From contig JACRLX010000025.1 in assembly GCA_016235165.1 (NCBI GenBank), forward strand, positions 1 to 64,000: DNA of 64,000 bases. The letters run 5' to 3'. Made by a program: the position numbers and the translations under genes. The notes below the pieces were generated by a model. It was not told the origin of the DNA. It saw only the letters and a program-made list of their open reading frames with translations, and did not search any database. This document shows positions 50,137 through 58,985 of this stretch, in pieces (the stretch's first letter is position 1; every line of letters starts with the position of its first letter). Origin of the DNA: Rhodocyclales bacterium. GTDB taxonomy: Bacteria; Pseudomonadota; Gammaproteobacteria; Burkholderiales; Rhodocyclaceae.

Positions 50137-52473
50137 ATGACCGAGAAACTTAAACTGGACTTGCCCCTGGTCTTGCCGGATATCGCCGATGAGCGCGACG
50201 CCTGCGTAGGGCGATTGACCGAATTGCTGCAGGCCGAAGGCTTAGAAGCGGCGCACCTGGTCCACGAGGACGGCAACGCCCGCCTGTGCCTGCATTATGA
50301 CCCGCAGCGACTCAGCGTAAGCCGGGTGCGCGAACTGGCGCAAGCGGCCGGTGCCAAGATCGGAAATCAGTTTCGCCACGAGAACCTGAGCATCGACGGC
50401 ATGGATTGCCCCACCTGTGCCACCGTAATCGAGCATGCCCTGCAACGCACGGACGGTGTGCTGGAAGCTTCCGTGAGCTATGCCGCCGAGCGCCTGCGCC
50501 TGGAATTCGACAGCGAGAAAATCCAGCGGTCGGCAATCGTCGGGCGCATCCAGGCGCTCGGCTATGCCGTGCGCGAGGAAGGCCATGAGGTCGGGTGGTT
50601 TGCCGAGCATCGCGAGCTTATTTTCAGCTGCGTAGCCGGCTTGCTGTTGCTGGCCGGCTGGCTTGCAGGTCGCGCCGACGCACCGCGCAGCTTGGCGCTC
50701 GGCTTGTTGCTGGGCGCATACGGGGCAGGCGGTTTCTACACCCTGCGCGATGCATGGCAGAGTTTGCGCAGCCGGAGCTTCGACATCGACACCCTGATGA
50801 TCGTCGCGGCGGCCGGGGCGGCGGCGCTGGGGGCCTGGGAAGAAGGCGCGCTGCTGCTGTTCCTGTTCAGCCTGGGCCATGCCTTGGAACACATGGCCAT
50901 GGACCGGGCACGCAAGGCCATCGAGGCACTGGCGGAACTGGCCCCCAAGACCGCCATCGTGCAGCGGGATGGCGTGGAGATCGAGGTGCGTGTCGAAGAC
51001 TTGCAGCGCGGCGACCGGGTGATCGTCAAACCCGGTCAGCGCATCCCCGCCGATGGCCAGGTGGCGACCGGCAACTCGGCGGTGGACCAGTCTCCGGTGA
51101 CCGGCGAATCCATGCCGGTGGACAAACAGGCGGGCGACAAGGTCTTCGCCGCCACCGTCAATGGCGAGGGCGCGCTCATCATCGAGGTGACCAAGCTGGC
51201 GCGCGAAAGCACGCTGGCGCGAATGATGGATATGGTGGCCGAGGCGCAGACACAGAAATCGCCCACGCAACGCTTTACCGACCGCTTCGAGCGAATTTTC
51301 GTGCCCGTCGTGCTGGTGGGCGTCGGTTTGCTCATCGTGCTTCCGCCGTTGTTCGGTTTCCCCTTTGCCGAATCCTTTTACCGCGCCATGGCGGTGCTGG
51401 TGGCGGCTTCGCCCTGCGCGCTGGCCATCGCTACCCCGTCGGCGGTGTTGTCCGGCATCGCGCGCGCCGCGCGCGGCGGCGTGCTGATCAAGGGCGGCGT
51501 GCACCTGGAAAATCTCGGCGTGCTGACGGCCATCGCCTTCGACAAGACCGGCACGTTGACCGTCGGCAAGCCAAAGGTGACTGACGTCGTCGCCGTCAAC
51601 GCAGACGAGGCAGGTCTGCTGACCGTGGCCGCCGCCGTGGAAAGTCGCAGCGCCCACCCCCTGGCACAGGCGGTAGTGACGGAGGCGAAGCAGCGCGGTT
51701 TGAGTTGGAGTGAGGCCGGCGAAGTCGAAGCAGTTACCGGAAAAGGATTGCGCGCCGCAGTCGATGGCAAAAAGGTAGCGATCGGTAACGCTAGACTGTT
51801 TGACGGCGAATCCATTCCCGAAGCCATTCGACAGCACTCTGAGCGCCTCCAGACGGAAGGCAAAAGCATCATGCTCATCCAGGCCGACGGGCAGTTCCTC
51901 GGCGTCGTGGGCCTGGCCGATACCCCGCGCGACGGAGTGAAGCAGGTGCTGGAACGATTGCAGCAGATCGGCATCAGCAAGACCGTCATGCTGACCGGCG
52001 ACAACGAACGGGTCGGACGCGCCATTGCCGACGCGGTCGGTCTGGACGAAGTGAAAGCGGGACTGCTGCCGGAAGACAAGGTCACGGCCATGGAAGAACT
52101 CGGGCAACGTTACGGTCAGGTGGCCATGATCGGCGACGGAGTCAACGATGCTCCGGCCATGGCACGCGCCACGGTCGGCATTGCGATGGGTGGCGCCGGC
52201 ACCGATGTGGCGCTGGAAACGGCGGACGTGGCGCTGATGGCGGACGATCTGTCCAAGCTGCCCTTTGCCGTGGCTTTGAGTCGCGCATCGAGGCGCATCA
52301 TTCGCCAGAACCTTTGGGTCTCGCTAGGCGTGGTGGCACTGCTGATTCCTGCCACCTTGTTTGGCTGGGCTGGCATCGGCCTCGCGGTGTTGGTGCATGA
52401 AGGCTCCACGCTCGTGGTAGTGATCAACGCCTTGCGTCTGTTGGCCTATCCCGGCGAAGAAAATACCAAGTAG
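50137..52473 (+). CDS. P1B-4-type metal-transporting ATPase (Co/Zn/Cd class)
   Basis: 778 aa. A degenerate ferredoxin-fold region (about 20-80, with RDACVGRL) precedes a metal-binding domain with SIDGMDCPTCATVIEHAL (CxxC, about 84-150). The core has TGES, S425-P426-C427 in the transport helix, D469KTGT, SAHPLA and GDGVNDAPA. The last helix has HEGST, which together with SPC defines the P1B-4 class (CzcP/CtpC/CoaT). An N-terminal soluble CxxC domain is less usual in that class. It is embedded in the metal island after czcCBA. Confidence 0.93.
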   Translation: MTEKLKLDLPLVLPDIADERDACVGRLTELLQAEGLEAAHLVHEDGNARLCLHYDPQRLSVSRVRELAQAAGAKIGNQFRHENLSIDGMDCPTCATVIEHALQRTDGVLEASVSYAAERLRLEFDSEKIQRSAIVGRIQALGYAVREEGHEVGWFAEHRELIFSCVAGLLLLAGWLAGRADAPRSLALGLLLGAYGAGGFYTLRDAWQSLRSRSFDIDTLMIVAAAGAAALGAWEEGALLLFLFSLGHALEHMAMDRARKAIEALAELAPKTAIVQRDGVEIEVRVEDLQRGDRVIVKPGQRIPADGQVATGNSAVDQSPVTGESMPVDKQAGDKVFAATVNGEGALIIEVTKLARESTLARMMDMVAEAQTQKSPTQRFTDRFERIFVPVVLVGVGLLIVLPPLFGFPFAESFYRAMAVLVAASPCALAIATPSAVLSGIARAARGGVLIKGGVHLENLGVLTAIAFDKTGTLTVGKPKVTDVVAVNADEAGLLTVAAAVESRSAHPLAQAVVTEAKQRGLSWSEAGEVEAVTGKGLRAAVDGKKVAIGNARLFDGESIPEAIRQHSERLQTEGKSIMLIQADGQFLGVVGLADTPRDGVKQVLERLQQIGISKTVMLTGDNERVGRAIADAVGLDEVKAGLLPEDKVTAMEELGQRYGQVAMIGDGVNDAPAMARATVGIAMGGAGTDVALETADVALMADDLSKLPFAVALSRASRRIIRQNLWVSLGVVALLIPATLFGWAGIGLAVLVHEGSTLVVVINALRLLAYPGEENTK

Positions 52474-52584
52474 ATGACAGACGAAAGCACACAGGACGGA
52501 TACGGGCGAGGGCTATTCGTTTGTTCGCGCGAGCAGTTCGAGTGAGCCAAAGACAGATTACAAAGTGAACGAAGGAGAATCGGC

Positions 52585-52926
52585 ATGAAAGAGATCAAGG
52601 CATTCATCCGTCAACACCGTATCGCCGACGTGCTTCAGGCGCTGCGGCAATCGGGCCTGTGCGAACTGGCTACCCCCGGTGCCAGCTGCCACAACATCAC
52701 GGTATCCCAGGTGCAACGGCCACTGGCGAGTACGGACCCGACGCAGCAGCATTACTCCATGGACCTGGCCGAAGCCGTCGTCACCGAATACAAACTGGAA
52801 CTGATATGCGCTGATGATGTGGCCGACGCGCTGGTCGACGCCATCACCAAGGCGGCGCATACGGGGCAGTCCGAAGCGGGCTGGATCTTCCTGAGTGACA
52901 TTCAGCGCGCGGTCGAGATTCGCTGA
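52585..52926 (+). CDS. PII-like signalling protein linked to metal efflux
   Basis: 113 aa with the PII fold: MKEIKAFIRQHRIADVLQALRQ at the start and GWIFLSDIQRAVEIR at the end, matching GlnB ends (GKIF-S-x-A-IR). The T-loop region differs from GlnB and lacks the uridylylated Tyr motif. PII-like proteins of unknown ligand are found next to RND metal pumps in other bacteria. It follows the ATPase by 111 nt and precedes an ankyrin gene by 8 nt. Confidence 0.85.
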   Translation: MKEIKAFIRQHRIADVLQALRQSGLCELATPGASCHNITVSQVQRPLASTDPTQQHYSMDLAEAVVTEYKLELICADDVADALVDAITKAAHTGQSEAGWIFLSDIQRAVEIR

Positions 52927-52934
52927 GGCGGGCA

Positions 52935-53495
52935 ATGAAAAACAAGCACCAGCACCCATCGCCTGCTGCGAAGGAAAGAACAAATCCTTCCGCGCAGGCG
53001 GCTTGTCTTGCAGCGGTCCAAGGGGGTGCGCTGGAGCGCATGAGCGCCCTTCTGCGGGAAGGCGTAGCCGTGAATTGGCAGGACAGGGACGGCTGCAGTT
53101 TGCTGTTCCATGCGATTTTCAGAAGGCATTTCGCCATTGCCGAGGAACTCCTCGCGCGAGGAGCGAACATCGATCTCCCGGACCGGCGTGGCTGGACACC
53201 GCTATTCTGGGCGGCTTTCAATGGCCACACCGACATCGTCGGTTTTCTGGTCGCGCACCTCGCTGATGCAAATGCGGGAACCCATGAAGGTGACCGGCCC
53301 TTGTTCATGGCTGCTTACAAGGGTCACGCAGAAGTGGCCCGTTTGCTGCTGGCCGGAGGGGCTCAGTGGGATGCGGTCGACCCCGGAGGCCACGATGCAC
53401 TTTGGGTGGCCCGCATGAATGGTCACCATGCAATCGTAAAGCTACTCGAAACAAGAGCGGCGGCGCCCGATGCGCAGCTTCCAGGTACACATTGA
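52935..53495 (+). CDS. Ankyrin-repeat protein
   Basis: 186 aa with about four ankyrin repeats (ARGANIDLPDRRGWTPLFWA, NGHTDIVGFLVAHLADANAG, KGHAEVARLLLAGGAQWDAVD, GGHDALWVARMNGHHAIVKL). No signal peptide; a cytoplasmic binding scaffold. The 8-nt spacing to the PII-like gene suggests joint expression and possible complex formation. The partner is unknown. Confidence 0.87.
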   Translation: MKNKHQHPSPAAKERTNPSAQAACLAAVQGGALERMSALLREGVAVNWQDRDGCSLLFHAIFRRHFAIAEELLARGANIDLPDRRGWTPLFWAAFNGHTDIVGFLVAHLADANAGTHEGDRPLFMAAYKGHAEVARLLLAGGAQWDAVDPGGHDALWVARMNGHHAIVKLLETRAAAPDAQLPGTH

Positions 53496-53653
53496 CGCCA
53501 AGATGAAGTTAGCAATGAAGCCACGATGACAGCGTTGGCAGTTTCGCGTTTCGAGTGGCGAAGGTTTTCGTGACCAATAGCGTTCAGGCCATCCCAATAA
53601 AGGCAGTAGTTAGTTATTTATACATACGACATTGACAAATGAAAGGAAATGCC

Positions 53654-54024
53654 ATGCAAACTAAGTTCGTTATGGCCTGTGGAATTTTGTTCGGATTGAG
53701 TGCATGCGCTTCGACAGGCACGCTCCAAACTACGAGCTTGGAACAAAAATAACCGGTTCGGTTACCCGAGGGGGCGTTGAACCGCATCGCGTCGAAATCA
53801 GTCTCGACGGCAAAATGTATACAGGCGAATGGCGCACCACGGCACCGACACCGGAACAAAAGGCGGCGACGTCATATCCGCACCAAAAGCATATTGGTCA
53901 AGTGCGATCCACCCTCAAGGCTAGCGATGGCGGCGTGCTTGACTGTCACTGGGATACCCATGGTGAGACGGCGGAGGGTAGTTGTTCGTCGGGTGAGCGT
54001 TCTTATCCGCTCATCCTGAAGTAA
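53654..54024 (+). pseudogene. Frameshifted lipoprotein gene (two-Cys family)
   Basis: The first frame (53654-53752) encodes MQTKFVMACGILFGLSACAS with lipobox LSAC, then stops after LEQK. A -1 shift at the A5 run (about 53744-53748) continues as ITGSVTRGG ... GKMYTGEWRTT ... GGVLDCHW ... GSCSSGE to 54024. One A less than needed would explain it. Together the two halves give a lipoprotein of about 123 aa. It could be a sequencing error, a decayed gene or a slippage-controlled gene. Confidence 0.7.
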
Positions 54025-54060
54025 CCAATCCATTGAGGGCTGACTGAAAGGACAAGAAAA

Positions 54061-54482
54061 ATGACCAAAACGCTATTGTCTTTGCTGCTCATTGCCGGTC
54101 TTGCTGGCTGTGCCGCTGCACCTGATTTGCCCTCGACGTATACGCTGGATGCCAACCAACCCGAGGGATTGGCCATTGTCTCGTTGACGCTGAGCGGCAA
54201 GCCGTTGGATAAGGTCTCGGGCTACGAATATAGAATCAGGGCGAACCTAGCCCGTATGGCGAAACCGAGTACAAGCCGGCTCGTGAATTTGTTTACCGTT
54301 TCAGCATCAAGCCCGGTGAGGCAACCTATATCGGCCGCCTGAATCTCCATCTGGGTTCCGGGAATACCGAGCGGATCACGGTCAATGATCGGCAGGTGGA
54401 GGACATGCGTTTGCTCGGCCAAAAATACCCCGCGCTTGGTGCAGCAAAAATTGGGGCGGCGGTAGGAGTTCTTCAGCCTTGA
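54061..54482 (+). pseudogene. Frameshifted small lipoprotein gene
   Basis: Frame 1 encodes MTKTLLSLLLIAGLAGCAAA (lipobox LAGC) to about SGYEYRIR at 54240. After that the downstream reading (EPSPYGETEYKPAREFVYRF ... RLLGQKYPALGAAK) is in the frame one base earlier and runs to 54482, so a single base is missing near 54240. The intact protein would have about 140 aa. No known domain. It lies 36 nt after the preceding broken gene. Confidence 0.7.
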
Positions 54483-54557
54483 GGAATTGATAGCGCACGT
54501 CTTTGAAACCAGAATCGTTGTTTGTCGTCGTTCAATCGTTCCAGAGGAGAACTGAAA

Positions 54558-54986
54558 ATGAAGCTGAGAAATGGTGTGGTCATCATGGGGGTGGCAGTGG
54601 TGTTGGCGGGGTGTGGCGCGCATTCCCACATGTTGGCCAAAGACTCGGCGCCGCAATTGCTCAAGGGGGAATTCACCCATGGGCAGACCAATCGGCTAAC
54701 GCTCGAATCGGCGGATCGGCAGTACGAAGCCGCAGGATTCAAGGTCGAGACCCACATGAACTGGGCCGAACTGACGCGCCGCTACCGGGGCACCGATCCC
54801 AAGCATTGGGATCGCATCTTTGCCGGCCACGACAAGGACCATGAGACGTATTCGGCAGAAGCTAAAGCGGTCTCCAAGGACGGCGCCGAATTGAACTGCA
54901 AGCTGGCGTGGCCGTCGGGCAAGGCTCCGCAGGGCCTGTGTATGGACAAGGCCGGCAAGGAATACGCGGTACGGTTTGACTACTAA
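54558..54986 (+). CDS. Small lipoprotein with KHWDRIF motif (paralogue 2)
   Basis: 142 aa. Lipobox LAGC in MKLRNGVVIMGVAVVLAGCG, then AHSHMLAKDS. It matches the protein at 49273-49704 along its length: YEAAGFKVETHMNWAELTRRY, KHWDRIFAGHDKDHETY, GAELNC...GLCMDKAG. AGAGGAGA precedes the ATG. It is probably anchored in a membrane facing the periplasm. The repeated presence of this family within one metal island suggests a shared metal- or stress-related role. Confidence 0.8.
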   Translation: MKLRNGVVIMGVAVVLAGCGAHSHMLAKDSAPQLLKGEFTHGQTNRLTLESADRQYEAAGFKVETHMNWAELTRRYRGTDPKHWDRIFAGHDKDHETYSAEAKAVSKDGAELNCKLAWPSGKAPQGLCMDKAGKEYAVRFDY

Positions 54987-55051
54987 CCAGGATCGCCGAT
55001 GGCCAATTGTTGCAATGATGCCTGTCGCACACAGGCTGTCGTCAGCCCACG

Positions 55052-55339
55052 CTAGTCGAACAAGTCCTTGAAAAATCCACCGCGCTTACCGGAATTGCTG
55101 CTATGGCCCCAAGCTTGCTCGTCATCGCATCCATGCCGTCGCTGCTGAGGCTGCTGAGGTTGCGGTGCGCCCCCCTGTTGCGATGCTGCATAAGCGGGGT
55201 CGTGCTGACTACGCTCGATGATTTTGTCGAGTTCTCCCCGGTCAAGCCAAACCCCCCGGCATTGCGGACAATAGTCGATCTCGATCCCCTGACGCTCGGT
55301 CATGACAAGAGTGGTTTCTATACAGACTGGGCATTTCAT
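55052..55339 (-). CDS. Zinc-ribbon (zf-TFIIB-like) protein
   Basis: 95 aa. N-terminal four-Cys zinc ribbon: MKCPVC, then EIDYCPQCRGVWLDRGELDKIIERS, as in the zf-TFIIB/COG3809 family. A Gln/Pro/His-rich linker and GGFFKDLFD tail follow. These small proteins are found near phage, stress and metal genes; no function is assigned. It is transcribed away from the lipoprotein genes. Confidence 0.85.
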   Translation of the reverse strand: MKCPVCIETTLVMTERQGIEIDYCPQCRGVWLDRGELDKIIERSQHDPAYAASQQGGAPQPQQPQQRRHGCDDEQAWGHSSNSGKRGGFFKDLFD

Positions 55340-55454
55340 GACAGCTCTCCTTGAGTAAAGCCCAACAGTTTCGAGTTCCGAAACTGCCTGACATATTTGA
55401 TCTCGTCATCAGCAATTGTTGGCCGACTTGCTGGCGACGCCAAACGCAATCTTC

Positions 55455-56519
55455 TCATCCCAACTTGACAAGTTTCCTTTGATTCCTAGTAGTGCTAAAT
55501 AGGCAGATCACGCCGAAAGAAATTGCTACGTCCGCGAAATTGAAGGCGGGCCAATGCGCGTGCCGCCAATGTAAGTCGAGGAAATCAACGACCTGTCCAC
55601 GCAGCACACGATCCGCGACATTGCCGAGCGCACCACCAAGGATCAGGCTGTAGCCCGCCGCTTCGAAGCGTGGCCGTTCCTGGCACAGCATGCGTCCCAG
55701 CCAAACAGAAGCGACCAGACCCAGAGTGATGAAGAAGTAACGTTGCCAGCCGCCAGCGTTCGCCAGAAAGCTGAATGCTGCGCCCGGATTCAGGACATGA
55801 ACGAGGTTAAAGAAAGGGGTGATTTCGATCTGTTCACCGTAGGCAAACGCGCGGGTGATGGCGAACTTCGCGAGCTGATCGATCATGACCGCACCGGCGG
55901 CCACTGCGAACCAGGCCCAAACTGACGTACGGCGAAATGATTGCCACATAGGGGCGGCCAGCGGGATCAACCACCCGGCGAGGGCCGTGCAGATCCATCC
56001 AAGTCCCCAGCCCGCGAGTATGTCAGCAGGGAAATGCATTCCGGCTGCGACGCGCGACCATCCGACAAATGCAACGTACAACACCATACCGATGCGGCCA
56101 AGTCGACCCATCAAAGGCCAGAGCGCGCCGACCACCAGCGCGGTATAGGTGGAGTGTCCGCTGGGCAGGCTGTAGTGACGCTCGATGTTTCCGATCACGC
56201 TCACCATGTCGCCAAGGACGGCAGGCGGGCGTGGAAAGTCGAGCCAGAGCTTCAAGACGGTGGCGACCAGTAAAGCCAGCAAGAAGGCCACGCTAAAACC
56301 AATGAGGCGGTGCAAAACGACCGCGCCACGCGCCGGGTTGGTGGCCGACTTCGACCACCACCACAGACCCAGCATCGTCAGCGGCGCCGTCCAGTAACTT
56401 CCCACGAGGCTGAAGAACCACGCCAGCGGCCCCAGCGCGGCAGGCGTACCCGTGTTGATGGCTTGGAACAACGCGATGTTCAGGCCACCCCAGTCATAGA
56501 GAAAGAATTTCCAGCTCAT
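55455..56519 (-). CDS. pbrBC: PAP2 phosphatase-lipoprotein signal peptidase fusion (PbrBC type)
   Basis: 354 aa membrane protein. Residues about 1-195 are a PAP2 phosphatase (KLWLDFPRPP, PSGHSTY, SRVAAGMHFPADILAGW), expected to act on undecaprenyl pyrophosphate. Residues about 200-354 are LspA-like, with the two catalytic Asp motifs GNVADRV and FNFADVAI. The same fusion is described as PbrBC in the lead-resistance locus of Cupriavidus metallidurans. It overlaps the ATPase gene by ATGA, matching pbrA-pbrBC. Confidence 0.9.
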   Translation of the reverse strand: MSWKFFLYDWGGLNIALFQAINTGTPAALGPLAWFFSLVGSYWTAPLTMLGLWWWSKSATNPARGAVVLHRLIGFSVAFLLALLVATVLKLWLDFPRPPAVLGDMVSVIGNIERHYSLPSGHSTYTALVVGALWPLMGRLGRIGMVLYVAFVGWSRVAAGMHFPADILAGWGLGWICTALAGWLIPLAAPMWQSFRRTSVWAWFAVAAGAVMIDQLAKFAITRAFAYGEQIEITPFFNLVHVLNPGAAFSFLANAGGWQRYFFITLGLVASVWLGRMLCQERPRFEAAGYSLILGGALGNVADRVLRGQVVDFLDLHWRHAHWPAFNFADVAISFGVICLFSTTRNQRKLVKLG

Positions 56520-58918
56520 CGGCGCAGCAGCCTCAAGCCATTGCCAACGACGAGCAAGCTGGCCCCCATATCAGCAAACACAGCCATCCACATAGTCGCT
56601 TGACCCGTGAAGGTAAGCACCAGAAATACTGCCTTGATGCCAAGGGCCAGCACGATGTTTTGCATCAGCACCTGCGCCGTCGCACGCGACAGGCGCACGA
56701 ACGTCGGTATCTTGCACAGGTCATCGTCCATCAGCGCCACGTCGGCCGTCTCGATGGCGGTGTCCGTGCCAGCAGCCCCCATTGCAAAGCCGATGTCCGC
56801 TCGTGCCAAGGCCGGTGAATCATTGATGCCATCGCCAACCATGCCGACCTTGCCGCTTCGGGCCAATTGCTCAACTTCGCGCAGTTTGTCGTCTGGAAGT
56901 AGATTGCCTTCTGCACGGTCGATCCCGGCTTGTGCGGCAATGGCCTTTGCCGTGTGAGGGTTGTCGCCGGTCAGCATCATGGTGTTGATGCCAATTGCAT
57001 GCAACTCGGCGATGGCTCTCCTGCTACTGTCCTTGATGGTGTCCGCTACGGCGAACAAGGCATGAACCTCCTTTGCGCCGACCAACATCACGACAGTTTT
57101 ACCTACGGTTTCCAGCGCCGCGATGTGCTGTTCCAGTTCTGGTGTGCATTGCCCCAACTCTTCGAGCATCCGGTGGTTGCCAAGATGGTAGACCTCACCG
57201 TTGATTTGGCCTTGCACACCCCGACCGGGCAGCGCGTTGAATTCGGCCACTTCGAGCAAGGCAACCCCGTCCGTCTGCGCGGCCTGTGCCACCGCTTTGG
57301 ATACAGGATGGTCTGAGCGGGCTGCCAGACTGGCAGCGATGCTGCGACTATCCGAGGCGAGCGCATTGCCCCATGCGACAAAATCGGTTTGTGCTGGCTT
57401 GCCGTGCGTGATCGTGCCGGTCTTGTCCAGTGCCAGCCAGCGCAGCTTGCGGCCTTCTTCCAGATAGACGCCGCCCTTGATGAGAATGCCGTGGCGTGCG
57501 GCGGCGGCCAAGCCGCTGACAATGGTGACCGGTGTAGAGATCACGAGTGCGCACGGGCAGGCGACAACCAGCAGAACCAATGCACGGTAAATCCAGTCGA
57601 GCCATGCCGCACCCATGAACAGCGGCGGCAACAACGCGACGGCGATGGCGACGCAGAAAACGATAGGCGTGTACCAGCGGGCGAACTGATCGACAAAACG
57701 TTGAGTCGGCGCGCGACTCCCCTGAGCGGCCTCTACCGCGTGGATGATGCGGGCCAGTGTGGAGTGGCTGGCCACGGCGGTGACGCGGTACTCGAATGAA
57801 CCGGATTCGTTGATGGTGCCAGCGAACACCGAATCACCGGGGGCTTTCTCGACCGGGAGGCTTTCGCCGGTAATCGGTGCTTGGTTGACGGTGGAGAAGC
57901 CTTCCACGACCTGCCCATCCAGCGCAATGCGTTCGCCCGGTCTGACCCGAACCCGGCTTCCAATGGCGACCTGTTTAGCGTTCACTTCGCACCATGTACC
58001 GTCCGGCTGCTGTACGGTCGCCTGTTCTGGCGCGAGATCAAGCAGGCCACGGATGGCGTTGCGAGCGCGATCCAGCGACTTGGCCTCAATCACCTCGGCC
58101 AGCGCGAAGAGCACCATCACCATCGCCGCTTCGGGCCAGTGACCGATCAACATGGCACCCGTGACGGCAATCGACATCAGGGCGTTCATATTGAGGTTGC
58201 GGTTCTTGAGCGCGATCCAACCTTTCTTGTAGGTGGAGAGGCCGCCCGTGAAGATGGCCACCAGAGCCAGAACGACGACCGACCAATGATTGCCATTGTG
58301 GAGCCAGTACACCGCCTCGGCCGCCGATGCAGTTACCAAGGAGATGCCCAGCGGCCACCAGTTGGTCGGTGTGGTCAAAGGGGGAACGGATGGCGCGGCC
58401 TCGGCCGTGTCCATCACTTGCGCCTCGAATCCAAGCGCTTGCAGGGCCACGAGCACGTCTGGCAGAACCTGGTCAGCATGGCGTACCGACAGCGTGCGCT
58501 GCATCAGGTTGAAGTCCAGTCCAGAGACCCCGGCCATTGTGCCGAGCTTGTTGCGGATCAAGGCTTCTTCGGTCGGGCAATCCATTTTGGCAATGGACAG
58601 CCTGGTTGTCTGCCCGGCCGACGCCTGATCCATGCGCACGGCTTGCATGCCGATGGCCGTTAACGCCTGCTCAACGGGAGCCAGTGAGGACAGTTCGTGG
58701 CGAACGACCAAGGTACGCTGCATCAGGTTGAATTCAAGACCCACCACGCCCACCAGCCCGCCCAGCTTGCTTCGGATCAGCGCCTCTTCCGTGGGGCAAT
58801 CCATGTTCTCGATGAGATATACCGCTTGATCCGATCCGGTTGTCAGCGGGACTTGTGTCGTGGGTTGGCTTATTGGCCCGGCCGAGCAGCCACACCCCTT
58901 TGACGCGCATTCGCTCAT
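56516..58918 (-). CDS. P1B-2-type Pb/Cd/Zn-exporting ATPase (PbrA/CadA-like)
   Basis: 800 aa from the ATG at 58918, which has GAAAGAG at good spacing. The N-terminus has CASKGCGCS, then two tandem metal-binding domains each with MDCPTEEALIR. The core has C454-P455-C456, DKTGTITHG, SDHPVS and GDGINDSPA, and ends with ADMGASLLVVGNGLRLL, typical of P1B-2 pumps. Together with PbrBC it forms a lead/cadmium/zinc resistance operon behind a MerR-type promoter. Confidence 0.93.
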   Translation of the reverse strand: MSECASKGCGCSAGPISQPTTQVPLTTGSDQAVYLIENMDCPTEEALIRSKLGGLVGVVGLEFNLMQRTLVVRHELSSLAPVEQALTAIGMQAVRMDQASAGQTTRLSIAKMDCPTEEALIRNKLGTMAGVSGLDFNLMQRTLSVRHADQVLPDVLVALQALGFEAQVMDTAEAAPSVPPLTTPTNWWPLGISLVTASAAEAVYWLHNGNHWSVVVLALVAIFTGGLSTYKKGWIALKNRNLNMNALMSIAVTGAMLIGHWPEAAMVMVLFALAEVIEAKSLDRARNAIRGLLDLAPEQATVQQPDGTWCEVNAKQVAIGSRVRVRPGERIALDGQVVEGFSTVNQAPITGESLPVEKAPGDSVFAGTINESGSFEYRVTAVASHSTLARIIHAVEAAQGSRAPTQRFVDQFARWYTPIVFCVAIAVALLPPLFMGAAWLDWIYRALVLLVVACPCALVISTPVTIVSGLAAAARHGILIKGGVYLEEGRKLRWLALDKTGTITHGKPAQTDFVAWGNALASDSRSIAASLAARSDHPVSKAVAQAAQTDGVALLEVAEFNALPGRGVQGQINGEVYHLGNHRMLEELGQCTPELEQHIAALETVGKTVVMLVGAKEVHALFAVADTIKDSSRRAIAELHAIGINTMMLTGDNPHTAKAIAAQAGIDRAEGNLLPDDKLREVEQLARSGKVGMVGDGINDSPALARADIGFAMGAAGTDTAIETADVALMDDDLCKIPTFVRLSRATAQVLMQNIVLALGIKAVFLVLTFTGQATMWMAVFADMGASLLVVGNGLRLLRR

Positions 58919-58954
58919 GGGTAACATCTCTTTCAAATTATTTATTCAATCCCC

Positions 58955-58985
58955 ATTAGAAACTCCGTAGTCGCTATAGAGTCAA
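58955..58985 (-). promoter_or_regulatory. MerR-family-type promoter/operator of the ATPase operon
   Basis: On the minus strand: -35 TTGACT (58985-58980), a 19-bp spacer, and -10 TCTAAT (58960-58955). An imperfect dyad ACTCTATAG/CTACGGAGT (58982-58962) fills the spacer. The long spacer and the ACTC...GAGT dyad are typical of PbrR/CadR promoters. Confidence 0.8.

Noticed and set aside
53744-53752. Programmed -1 frameshift as the default explanation for the lipoprotein gene
   Set aside because: No canonical X-XXY-YYZ heptamer or clear stimulatory hairpin; a neighbouring gene has a similar lesion, so error or decay is more likely.
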